Assembly: GCF_030867145.1 (NCBI RefSeq) | Contig: NC_134442.1 | Span: 7,021,001-7,085,000 of the forward strand | Length of the DNA: 64,000 nt | Source of the DNA: Opisthocomus hoazin | Lineage: Eukaryota > Chordata > Aves > Opisthocomiformes > Opisthocomidae | Reading direction: 5' to 3' | Shown: one piece after another, positions 55,263 through 64,000 of the stretch | Position numbering within the stretch: position 1 is the stretch's first letter | How the letters are laid out: each line of letters starts with the position of its first letter | Position numbers and translations under genes: made by a program | Notes under the pieces: generated by a model | Databases searched by the model: none | What the model was told of the DNA's origin: nothing | Seen by the model: only the letters and a program-made list of their open reading frames with translations

Positions 55263-55889
55263 TCGGTGCTTCCATCTGCCATGGATCTTGCCCTCACGAT
55301 GGGAGGGAGAACACTCAGCTTCCCGGTGACCACTGAAGTCAGGCAGAAAGAAGTTTCGTCAGATGATCTGTGTCTTTCTTGTCCCACTCCAGGCATTGCT
55401 CAGATGCAGGGCTGTTTGGCAGGTACCCCCAAACAGCCCTGATTACTTCTCCAGTTTTTTTTTTTCCCTCTTTTCCTCCTCATAATTTCTTCCTCTTGAA
55501 CATCCTTCTACCCTCCCACACAAAAAACCCATCGCTGTTTACCCTTTCCTCCCTGGCCCTAGATTGGCTTCCTCTGTATGCAGAAAATGGCAAATTCTTT
55601 TGGTGTGGAAAATTGCAAATCTGGTGAGCCATCTGCACACACACATTAATTGCTGTCAAAACAGATGCTCACTCCAGGGGGACTTTCAAAAACTCTGCGA
55701 TTCAGTCAGTAGAAAGCTCATGAAGCTTTACATGGCGAAGCATTCTGTCCTTTATCAGGGACAGAATAAGCCCACAAATTTGGGCAGGCTGAGACCTGAA
55801 CAGCTCAGGAGTGACCCTGAGGAGGAGGGCCTGGGCATGAAGAGGAATGCCATAAGAGCCAGTAGCGCATGCTCAAAGTTAATGTCCTT
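55263..55889. other. No recognised gene
   Basis: Pyrimidine-rich around 55450-55560; short frames only. Confidence 0.4.
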
Positions 55890-56985
55890 TTCTCTAAATT
55901 GGAAGGACACGGATTTGATAGATTGACCACTCGTTGGATAAGAAACTGCCTCGATGGATGCAAAGAGTTGCAGTCAATGGCTCGATGTTCAGTTCGAGAC
56001 CAGTGACGAGTGGTGTGCCCCAGGGCCGGTGCTGTTCAGTATCTTTATTGGTGACATGGACAGCAGGACTGAGTGTACTCTCAGCAAGATTGCCAACGAC
56101 ACCAAGCTGTGTGGTGTTATTGACACGCTGGAGAGAAGGGAAGCCACTCAGAGGGACCTTTAGAGGCTGGAGAGGTGGGCCTGTGTGAACTGCATGAAGT
56201 TCAACAAGGCCAAGCGCAAGGTCCTGCAAGTGAGTCGGGGCAATCACAAACACAAGTACAGGCTGGGCGTAGAGTGGCTTGAGACCAGCCAGAGGAGAAG
56301 GACTTGGGGGTACTGGTGGATGAGAAGCTCAACATGAGCCGGCAATGTGCGCTTGCAACCCAGAAACCCAACCGTATTGGGGGCTGCATCAAGAGAAGCA
56401 TGGCCAGCAGGGCGAGGGAGGGGATTCTGCCCCTTTACTCCACTCTCGTCTTACCCCACCTGGAGTCCTGCGTCCAGCTCTGGAGCCCCCAACATAAGAA
56501 GGACATGGATGTGTTGGAGTGGGTCCAGAGGAGGCCACGAAGATGATCCGAGGGCTGGAGCACCTCTCCTATGAGGACAGGCTGAGGGAGTTGGGGCTGT
56601 TCAGCCTGGAGAAGAGAAGGCTGCGGGGTGACCTTAGAGCAGTACCTGAAGGGGCTACAGGAAGAACGGAGAGGGACTTTTCACAAGGATGTGTAGTGAT
56701 AGGACTAGGGGGAATGGCTGTAAACTAAAAGCGGGCAGATTTAGATTAGCTATTAGGAATTAATTCTTCACCATGAGGGTGGTGAAACACTGGCAGAGGT
56801 TGCCCAGAGAAGTTGTGGATGCCTCCTTCCTGGAAGTGTTCAAGGCCAGGTTGGAGTGAGCTGTGAGCATCCTGGTCTAGTGGAAGATGTCCCTGCTCAT
56901 GGCAGAGGGCTTGGAAGCAAATGATCTTTAAGGTCCCCTCCAACCCAAACCATTCAATGATTCTATGATTCTACGATTAATAAGG
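55890..56985 (+). mobile_element. CR1 LINE, diverged subfamily, plus strand
   Basis: RT palm to 3' end. 55954-56163 gives [21 protein letters not shown] and [15 protein letters not shown] blocks; 56304-56728 gives [18 protein letters not shown] and [23 protein letters not shown]. The 3' end is ATTCAATGATTCTATGATT at 56953-56972. Several shifts. Same broad subfamily as the 23.9 kb copy. Confidence 0.85.
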
Positions 56986-57400
56986 CCAAGTGCACACTGG
57001 GCTGCATTGGAGATAGCATGGCAACGCAGACAAGTGAGTGAGGATCTCCCTTGACTGACCATTGGTGTTGCCACATCTGGACTAGTGCATCTGGCTGTAA
57101 GGATCTGTGTTCTGGAGAAGTGGGATGGAACCAGAGAGGGTCCAAAAGAGACCTGCCAGGGATGTGAAGCCTCTGTGGAGAGGCTGAGGGACCTAGGCCT
57201 CTTTAGCTTGGTGAAGTAGAGGCTCAGGGCTCTATAGTAGAGGTCTGCCACTGCTTGAAGGGTACTGCACTACTGCATAGTGGAAGGAGAGGGAAATCTC
57301 CACAAAGTGTATATTGGAAGGTTCTGATTGGATGTGAGGAAACAGAAATCTTCATCAAAGGGTCACATTGTGGTAGCCTTGTGGTGCAAGAGGTCACACA
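56986..57400 (+). mobile_element. Old CR1 LINE fragment, plus strand
   Basis: Equivalent, in opposite orientation, to the fragments at 15.61 and 30.29 kb (GGCCAAGTGCACACTGGGCT, TTGCCACATCTGGACTAGTG, CTCTTTAGCTTGGTGAAGTA). It carries the duplicon edge here too. Confidence 0.55.
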
Positions 57401-58680
57401 AAGGGAGTGTGGATTAGCCCATGGCTTTGTGTTTCGAGGAACAACCAGTGAGGATGGAGAGACATCAGTGAATGCACAGAAATGCTGGGATAGGAGTTAG
57501 GTGGGAAAGCAAGATGGGTGTCTCCAGCCTGAAAGGAAAGAGCTACAGGCACAGGACAGTGTAAGACCACCTGCAGTAGAGATAGCTCATGATAGGCTGA
57601 AAGGCCACACAAGACCAAGATCTTTGTCCCCTTGGCTATGACAGTTGCATCTGCCCCTGAGGCCTACCAGGAGAAACTTCATTTTGAGGCACTGGTCTTT
57701 GTTTCCTTCTCACCTTTCCTTGAGGAAACCAGGATGTGTTGTACAGTTTTCCTACACTTGGCACTGCTCACCCTCACATCCCACTGACCCCAGGAGACCC
57801 CTGAGCCACATCTGAGGGACAGGTTGTGCCTTCCCAGAGCTTGAGGGTCAGGGCTTGGCCTTTCTGCTTCATCAAACAAACTAAGGGTTTTCTCAGCATT
57901 TCAGCCACCTGCACAGTGCCTCTGCCTACCTGCAATCATGTCCTCCAATTCTCTGCTCTAAGGAGTCCCTGGGGAGGCTTTGTCAGTAATGGCCCTCAGT
58001 GGGGCCCATTAATGCTTCAAGGTACTTGGAGTTTTTCTTCTGACTTCCTGAGCAGCTTATTCTATCTTCTCAGTAACTGAGTTTCAGAGACTCACCACCA
58101 AATACACCATGGGGCTCATTAAAATACAAAAGCCCTTAAGACCCATGTCTGATCCTGTAATTTTTTCCAAGTCTTTAAGACTTGTACAGCCATTTAAAGA
58201 GGTAACATAGTCCAGTTAAGGAGGAAGATTTGAAAATGCATGTAACACTAATGATTTGTTATTTTTAAGGGTAGTCTTTGTTACTCTTTACTTCAGCAAA
58301 GAGGTGACAGAAGAATGGTCCAAGTGATATTGGTCCAGGATGTCTCCTCAGGAGGTCTGGACAGGTAGGAAGAGAAGTCCCCTGAGGTCTGACACTGTAC
58401 GGACAACCTTGCTCCTCACCTTCCCTAACTCACCATTTCTGTCATTGGCCTCCTGGGACTTATATCACTCTTCCTTGCCTCAGACTTCTCCACTGAAGCC
58501 TGAAACTGGATGCTACCTCTGCATTGCATCATCTCCCACCTGCTTTCCTTCGAGAACTGGCTGCACAGAGGCACAGAAGAATTTTTCCTCTTTGAAAGCA
58601 AAATAATTAAAGTACGATCAGTTTTCATAAACAAAACACACTCTGTGGCCATATGCTAAGTACAAGCTGTGTTTTATGAG
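57401..58680 (-). repeat. OR-downstream duplicon, modules N5 + M4 (reverse)
   Basis: N5 (57.4-58.15 kb) is the reverse of N3/N4, including ATGGGGCTCATTAAAATACA near 58110; M4 (58.16-58.68 kb) matches M2. It forms an inverted pair with N6 to its right. Confidence 0.6.
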
Positions 58681-58899
58681 GTCACCTTTCTTCAAGGGAT
58701 GATCTCTGAGGAGACAGCCTGGGTCAACACCTGTTGGAGAATGCTGCCATCATCTCTTCTCTAAACTGAAAAGTCAGAAAACACACTATTGAACATAACA
58801 CCTCGTTTTTATTAGAACCTCTTTGAAATCGTTCTCCATCACTACCTTAGAAAACAGCTCCCATTACCTATACAACTCTTGAAGACTTGAAGACAACTA

Positions 58900-59760
58900 C
58901 AGGAAGAGACATGGCTTGTTAGGGCTTGCTTTATTTTAATGAGCCCCACGGTCTATTTGGTGCCAAGTCCTTGAACCTCGGGTACTGAGAGGAGGTTGCG
59001 CAAACCTCTCAAAGATTCAGCGTAAAAAACAAAACTCAAAGTACCTTAAAGCATTAATGAGCCCCATGGAGCTTACCAACAAAGCCTCCCCAGGGACTTG
59101 TTAAAACAGATAATCAGAGGCCATGATTGCAGTAGGCAAAAGTGATGTGCAGGTAATCCAGATGCTGAGAAAACGCTGGGTTTGTCTGAAGAAGCAGAAA
59201 GGTCAGCCCTGGGAAGGCAGATCTTGTGCTTCACATACTGCTCCGGGCTGTTGAGGGGCAGAGGGATGTGGGGTGTGTGATGCTGAGTGAAGGACAATGG
59301 TCTGACAGTTCCCAGCCCTACTGAGGGTGTACAAGGAGGCCGTGAGGCCCCAGCGCCTTAGGACACCGTGTGTCCTCTTAGTCCTTGGTGGCAGAGGCAG
59401 CTGCCATAACCAAGGGGACAAAGACTTGGATTTTCTTTGTGACTTCCACCTTTGCTTGCAGCCTTTACCATCTCCACCACAGGTTGTCCTGCACTGTCCC
59501 ACAGATGCTTCTGTTTGCCTGCAGGCTGTAGACGCCCACCTCATTTCCCCACCTTGCTCTCCCTCTGGCATATCCATACATTCACTGACATCTGTCCACC
59601 CTCACCCTCTGTTCCTTGAAACACAAGGACATGGACTGATCTCATACTCCTTCTGGATGGCTTCTTGTACACAGCACTACCCTCTGAGTGACATTTCTTT
59701 CTTCTTGTGTCCAGTCCTCACCTTCCAAGCTACACTGTGTGTCAATGTTTCTCTCTCCTG
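58900..59760 (+). repeat. OR-downstream duplicon, module N6 (forward)
   Basis: Starts TTTATTTTAATGAGCCCCAC and tracks the reverse complement of N2 (18.56-19.42 kb) through the GCAGAAAGG and CCAGCGCCTTAGGACAC blocks. No coding sequence recognised. Confidence 0.6.
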
Positions 59761-59889
59761 TTTTATCCTAGAACCATACCTGAAACAATCCTTCAAGCAG
59801 ACATCCCAATTCATCAGCCTTCTTGTGGCCTTTCACCTGACCAGACAGAAGTAACCTCACCATGATCTCCCAAGGCTGCTAGCCATTCA

Positions 59890-60260
59890 GCTTGTTGGAT
59901 AGACATGACCAAGCTGTGTGCTTGTTGCTGTCCCATCACATAGTCAGGCAGGAGAGACACGACAGCCAAAGTCTCAGCCCCCTTCCTGGAGTGAGCCTAA
60001 GTCCTTTGGCAGAGGGCATCTCCCAGTCAATGTGCCAGCCAGGTGCCTTCTCCCGGCCTGTCAGAGGTACTGGCAGATGGCAGCTTCAAAGCACATATCC
60101 CAGTCATGAGTCAAGGGCTGACCTGTCAGCTGTTTCAGAATCAAGTGATCTCACAGTGCCTTTCTCAGCCATGTTCCTGCTACTGGCCTGTCACTGCCAG
60201 AGGCACAAGTGACCTCACAGCCCTCTTCACAGCCATTGGCTCCCTACTGGATTAGGAGTT
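59890..60260 (+). repeat. Degenerate tandem repeat, inverted copy
   Basis: Reverse-complement counterpart of the 17.99-18.4 kb array, with units containing AGCCATGTTCCTGCTACTGG-like and AAGTGACCTCACAG-like blocks. It flanks N6 just as the first array flanks N2. Confidence 0.6.
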
Positions 60261-60261
60261 A

Positions 60262-60620
60262 GAATCATAGAATAGAATCATAGAATCACAGAATATTAGA
60301 ATGGTTTGGGTTGGAAAGGACCTCTAGATCACCTACTTCCACCCCAACTACTTCCAACCATCCAACTTCATGCATTATTCCAAGGAGGGGTTGCACTACT
60401 GCTCTGGACAACCTGTTCTTGTGCCTCAACACCCTCACAGGAAAATATTCAGTCCTTAGATTTAATCTAAAATTCTTTTGAGCAACACAACTCTTCAGAG
60501 TTCATGAGAAACAATTGTCCACATGACACCATACCCAACCATCACCATCCTTGTGGCCCAGTACCTGAGCAGAGAATTGTAAGCTTTTTTGCTCAGATTT
60601 ATGGAACAGATCTCCTACTG
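60262..60620 (-). mobile_element. CR1 LINE 3' end, minus strand
   Basis: TAGAATCATAGAATAGAATC begins the reversed octamer tail, followed by GGTTTGGGTTGGAAAGGACC and the 3' UTR and last codons of an old CR1. Confidence 0.8.
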
Positions 60621-60759
60621 ATGGTTTGAATGGAGAAGCGTTCCTCAGAGGAACTGCTCTTTTTAAACAGGTGCATCTTCTATGTCTACTTCTGTCTACC
60701 CTGTTTCTTCTTCTTCCTCTATCTATTCTTTCGTCAAAGAGCTCTCCAAAGAAACATGC

Positions 60760-60806
60760 ACTGAATTATAGAATAACGCAGGTTGGAAGAGACACCTGAA
60801 CACCAC
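60760..60806 (-). mobile_element. CR1 3' tail scrap
   Basis: TGAATTATAGAATAACGCAG and GGTTGGAAGAGACACCT are a reversed CR1 end, cut by the LTR at 60807. Confidence 0.55.
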
Positions 60807-61131
60807 TGTACTGGATCTGGCTGGGATGAAGTCCACTTTCCCCATAGAAGCCCATTTACTGCTGTGCTTTGCACTCGTGTCTAGAACAATGTTGACCATA
60901 CACCAATGTTTGGCTTGGCTTTTACTGGCAGTGCTTGCACCATATGAAGGTTGTCTCTGCAATGCCTCCAAAAGCTCGTAGACTCAGGGTGGAGAAGTGG
61001 TTGAGAGTGGACACAGATGGGACAGCTTACCTTAACTGACTAAAGGGATATTCCATGCCATACGAGATCAAGCTCAGCAATAAAAGCTGAGGGAAAGGGT
61101 GTGGAGAGGGGATGACATTCATTATTAGCAC
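60807..61131 (+). mobile_element. ERVL-type LTR fragment, plus strand
   Basis: Starts TGTACTGGATCTGGCTGGGA, the ERVL LTR start in plus orientation (compare the minus-strand reading at 31490), and keeps AAAGGGATATTCCATGCCAT and GCAATAAAAGCTGAGG. The 3' part is replaced by the CR1 that follows. Confidence 0.75.
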
Positions 61132-62601
61132 ACAGGAGAGGTGCCCGAGGACTGGAGAAAGGCCAATGTCACTCCAATCTTCAAAAAGGACAAGAAGGAG
61201 GACGCAGGGAACTACAGGCCAGTCAGCCTCACCTCCATCCTGGGAAAGGCGATGGAGCAGCATATCCTGGAGGCCATCATCAAGCAAGTGGAGGAAAAGA
61301 AGGTTATCAGGAGTAGTCAGCATGGATTCACCAAGGGGAAATCATGCCTGACCAATCTCATAGCTTTCTACGATGACATGACTGGCTGGCTAGACGAAGC
61401 GAGAGCCGTGGATGTTGTCTACCTCGACTTCAGCAAGGCTTTCGACACAGTCTCTCATAACATCCTCCTAGCGAAGCTCAGGAAGTGTGGGCTAGATGAG
61501 TGGTCGGTGAGGTGGATTGAGAACTGGCTGAATGGCAGAGCTCAGAGGGTTGTCATCAGCGGCGCTGAGTCTAGTTGGAGGCCGGTAACTAGTGGTGTCC
61601 CTCAGGGGTCAGTACTGGGCGCAGCCTTGTTTCACTTCTTCATCAATGACCTGGATGAAGAGTTAGAATGTACACTCAGCAAGTTTGCTGATGACACCAA
61701 ACAGGGAGGAGTGGTAGATACACCGGAAGGCTGTGCTGCCATTCAGCGTGACCTGGATAGCCTGGGAAGTTGGGCAGAGAGGAACCTGATGCGGTTCAAC
61801 AAAGGCAAATGCAGGGTCCTGCACCTGGAGAGGAAAAACCCCATGCATCAGTACAGGCATGGGGCAGACCTGCTGGAGAACAGCTCTGTGGAGAGGGACC
61901 TGGGTGTCCTGGTGGACGACAGGTTAACCATGAGCCTGCAGTGTGCCCTGGCTGCAAAGAAAGCCAATGGCATCCTGGGGTGCATCAAGAAGACTGTGGC
62001 CAGCAGGTCGAGGGAGGTTCTCCTTCCCCTCTACACTGCCCTAGTGAGGCCTCATCTGGAGTACTCTGTCCAGTTCTGGGCTCCCCACTTCAAGAAAGAT
62101 GAGGAGCTACTGGACAGAGTCCAGCGGAGGGCTACGAGGATCGTGAGGGGACTGGAGCATCTCTGCTACGAGGAGAGGCTGAGGGAGCTGGGCTTGTTCA
62201 GCCTGGAGAAGAGAAGGCTGCGAGGGGACCTAATATATACTTACAAATATCTGAAGGGTGGGTGTCAAAAGGATGGGGCCAAACTCTTTTCAGTGCTGCC
62301 CAGTGACAGGACAAGGGGCAACGGCCACAAACTGAAGCACAGGAAGTTCTGTCTGAACACGAGAAAGAACTTCTTCCCTCTGAGGGTGGCGGAGCCCTGG
62401 AACAGGCTGCCCAGGGATGTTGTGGAGTCTCCTTCTCTGGAGATATTCAAGACCCACCTGGATGTGGTCCTCTGCAGCCTACTGTAGGTGACCCAGCTTC
62501 GGCAGGAGGTTTGGACTAGATGACCCACAGAGGTCCCTTCCAACTCCTACCATTCTGTGATTCTCTGATTCTGTGATTCCGTGATTCTGTGGTTCTGTGA
62601 T
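61132..62601 (+). mobile_element. CR1 LINE with long intact RT frame
   Basis: A 5'-truncated young CR1. The frame 61141-62487 is open for 448 codons: [63 protein letters not shown] (catalytic DD), and the C-terminal block to the natural stop. Its first codon here is GTG because the 5' part, with the endonuclease domain and real start, is missing, so it is not a functional LINE. The 3' UTR ends in degenerate ATTCTGTG repeats to about 62600. It is the best-preserved CR1 in the window. Confidence 0.93.
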
Positions 62602-62838
62602 CCAATCTGTTGACAGATGTGACTAAACCTGGGAGCAAGAGGGAAGGAGCAGCCAGGGTTAGGTCCCTTGTTTGGTAGCAGACAAAGGGAAAGAAAGGGA
62701 GGAAGTAAGGAAGTCAAGGTGGATGAATAAGCATGGAAAATGGAGAGAAGGGGGGCTCAAGGAGCTCATCATGCAAAAGCAAACTGCCGGTTGCTTTGCT
62801 GGTTTGTGTGAGCCCTGTCCCTAATCACCACAGCCCCC
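62602..62838 (+). repeat. Inverted repeat, left arm
   Basis: From CCAATCTGTTGACAG to CCACAGCCCCC. Its reverse complement is at 63285-63520 with roughly 80% identity by eye, including GGATGAATAAG-TGGAAAATGGAGAG, GGGGGGCTCAAG and GTGCCGGTTG-like blocks. The arm begins directly at the CR1 3' end. Confidence 0.8.
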
Positions 62839-63284
62839 AAACAGGTAGTGCAGAGGGGACGTGCCTAGGTGGGAAGCAGCTCGGGGTATGCGTGGTCAAG
62901 CACCTCCAAGTCCTTCCTGACTCCAGCAGGTGGAGATGTGGCCGGTGGTTGGCAGGCCTGGTCCTCTTGTAAGGTCTGTGAATGCTGGGGCTGATCAGTC
63001 AGGTAGGCTGCAGCCACATGCCACCCACAGGACTGAAAAGGTCTCTGTCCTCTTGCTCGAGAGCTAGGCCAGCTTCAGGTTCGCTAGTGCACTGCGCACG
63101 CACACAGCGCTCCCACCAGGAGCTGGCCCGAGACACTCGGTCTTTCCAACTGCGGGGTCCCTATGACCTGTGTTCCCTTCTGCCATCGCCAGCAGCCAGG
63201 CCGCTAGACCCACCCCTCTAGCAGGTACAGAGCGGGACCACACAGAAAAGGATGTGGAATGGCTCTCAAGAAGAAGGTCGGACA
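62839..63284. other. Spacer of the inverted repeat
   Basis: 446 bp, GC-rich, with no recognised gene or repeat. Confidence 0.5.
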
Positions 63285-63520
63285 GGCTGTGGGGAGTAGG
63301 GACAGGGTTCAGCCAAACAAGCAAACCAACCGGCACTTTGCTTATGCTCAAGCACGAGCTTCTTGAGCCCCCCAGCTCTCCATTTTCCACACTTATTCAT
63401 CCCCCTCGACTTCCTTGGCTCCTCACTTTCTCTGCCCTTGTCTCCTCCCAATCAAGGGACCTAGCCCCGCCTACTAGTCCCCCTTGCTCCCAGGTCTGTC
63501 ACATCTGGGAACAGATTGGG
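63285..63520 (-). repeat. Inverted repeat, right arm
   Basis: Counterpart of 62602-62838, ending ACATCTGGGAACAGATTGG. Arms are almost equal in length (237 and 236 bp). Confidence 0.8.
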
Positions 63521-64000
63521 TCTTTCAGGGGCTGTTAGCTAGGTCATCTTGGCCTTGCGTGGCATTACTGCAGTGGTTTCCTGGCTACAGCTGTCCCTGC
63601 CAGAGTCCTCTCCCCAGAATGACCCCGGCTCTTCCTTCAGATATTGCTGAAGTCTGGCCACCTCTCACACCATTCCCCCTTAACTTCTGGTGACATCTGG
63701 CTCTTCCTCATGGCACTGTAACTCCTGCCAGCTTTCTTTCATCTTTCCAATTAGCAGATGCTTCAACCAGATCCTAATCATCATCCCCAGAGTTGTCTGC
63801 ACGCCACATCATTATTTTGCGTCCTCTTTCTAGCCTCAATGTGCCAGTCTTCTTCATGCCACGGTGGCTCTGAGCACGCTCCTGTCTGACCAGGCATGGT
63901 GTCAGCCCTGCTGAGCGACTCTTGCCCTTTGTGCCCTCCTTGACTGCCTGCAGCCTCATTTTGCCGGGCGTGGAAATCCTTGCCTTGCGCACGAGAGTGA
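63521..64000. other. No recognised gene at window end
   Basis: A minus-strand open frame (63774-63992, 72 codons) is lysine/arginine-rich and ends in an acidic tail (SGDDD). It runs close to the window edge and I do not recognise it. Confidence 0.35.

Overview
This window looks like a bird genome: no bacterial operons, many CR1 LINE copies ending in the avian ATTCTGTG-type 3' octamer repeats, avian ERVL/ERVK-type long terminal repeats, and single-exon olfactory receptor (OR) coding exons of the OR14-like (bird gamma-c) type. I cannot name the species. No housekeeping gene is visible; this is a repeat-rich OR cluster.

Layout. 1-10.7 kb: CR1 copies, an old ERVL protease/RT fragment, an LTR remnant, and two copies (opposite orientations) of a duplicon that lies upstream of each OR. 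11.7-12.6 kb: OR1, the only full-length open OR, but with the DRY arginine changed to Cys. 14-20 kb: downstream duplicon modules, old CR1, an ERVL-type LTR and a ~62-65 bp tandem repeat. 20-23.3 kb: upstream duplicon and OR2, stopped by one in-frame TAG. 23.9-32.5 kb: CR1, ERVL with an almost intact RNase H-integrase frame, duplicon modules, a second ERVL LTR, and an env-tail/LTR fragment of another retrovirus. 34-42.1 kb: OR3 (minus strand), cut in two by a 7153-bp provirus (ERV-A1) flanked by a perfect 6-bp target duplication. 43.2-44.8 kb: OR3's upstream duplicon. 45.7-53.2 kb: a second provirus of the same family (ERV-A2) with gag, dUTPase, protease, partial pol and env. 54-64 kb: CR1 copies of several ages, inverted duplicon modules, an LTR fragment and, at the end, a 237-bp inverted repeat.

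How it fits together. The three ORs are paralogs with shared upstream sequence, copied in both orientations, and each is damaged in a different way: receptor-motif mutation, nonsense mutation, proviral insertion. ERV-A1 and ERV-A2 form a retroviral family with a primer site matching initiator tRNA-Met, betaretrovirus-like gag-dUTPase-protease-pol, and an env whose TM has the CX6CC pattern of alpha/gamma-type envelopes. ERV-A1 is a chimera: a family-A shell around a deleted, degenerate element of a second family, moved as one unit very recently. A ~375-bp TM segment is nearly identical in the two proviruses although their LTRs and gag differ by roughly 10-14%, which points to later gene conversion.

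All identity figures were counted by eye; no alignment or database search was run.
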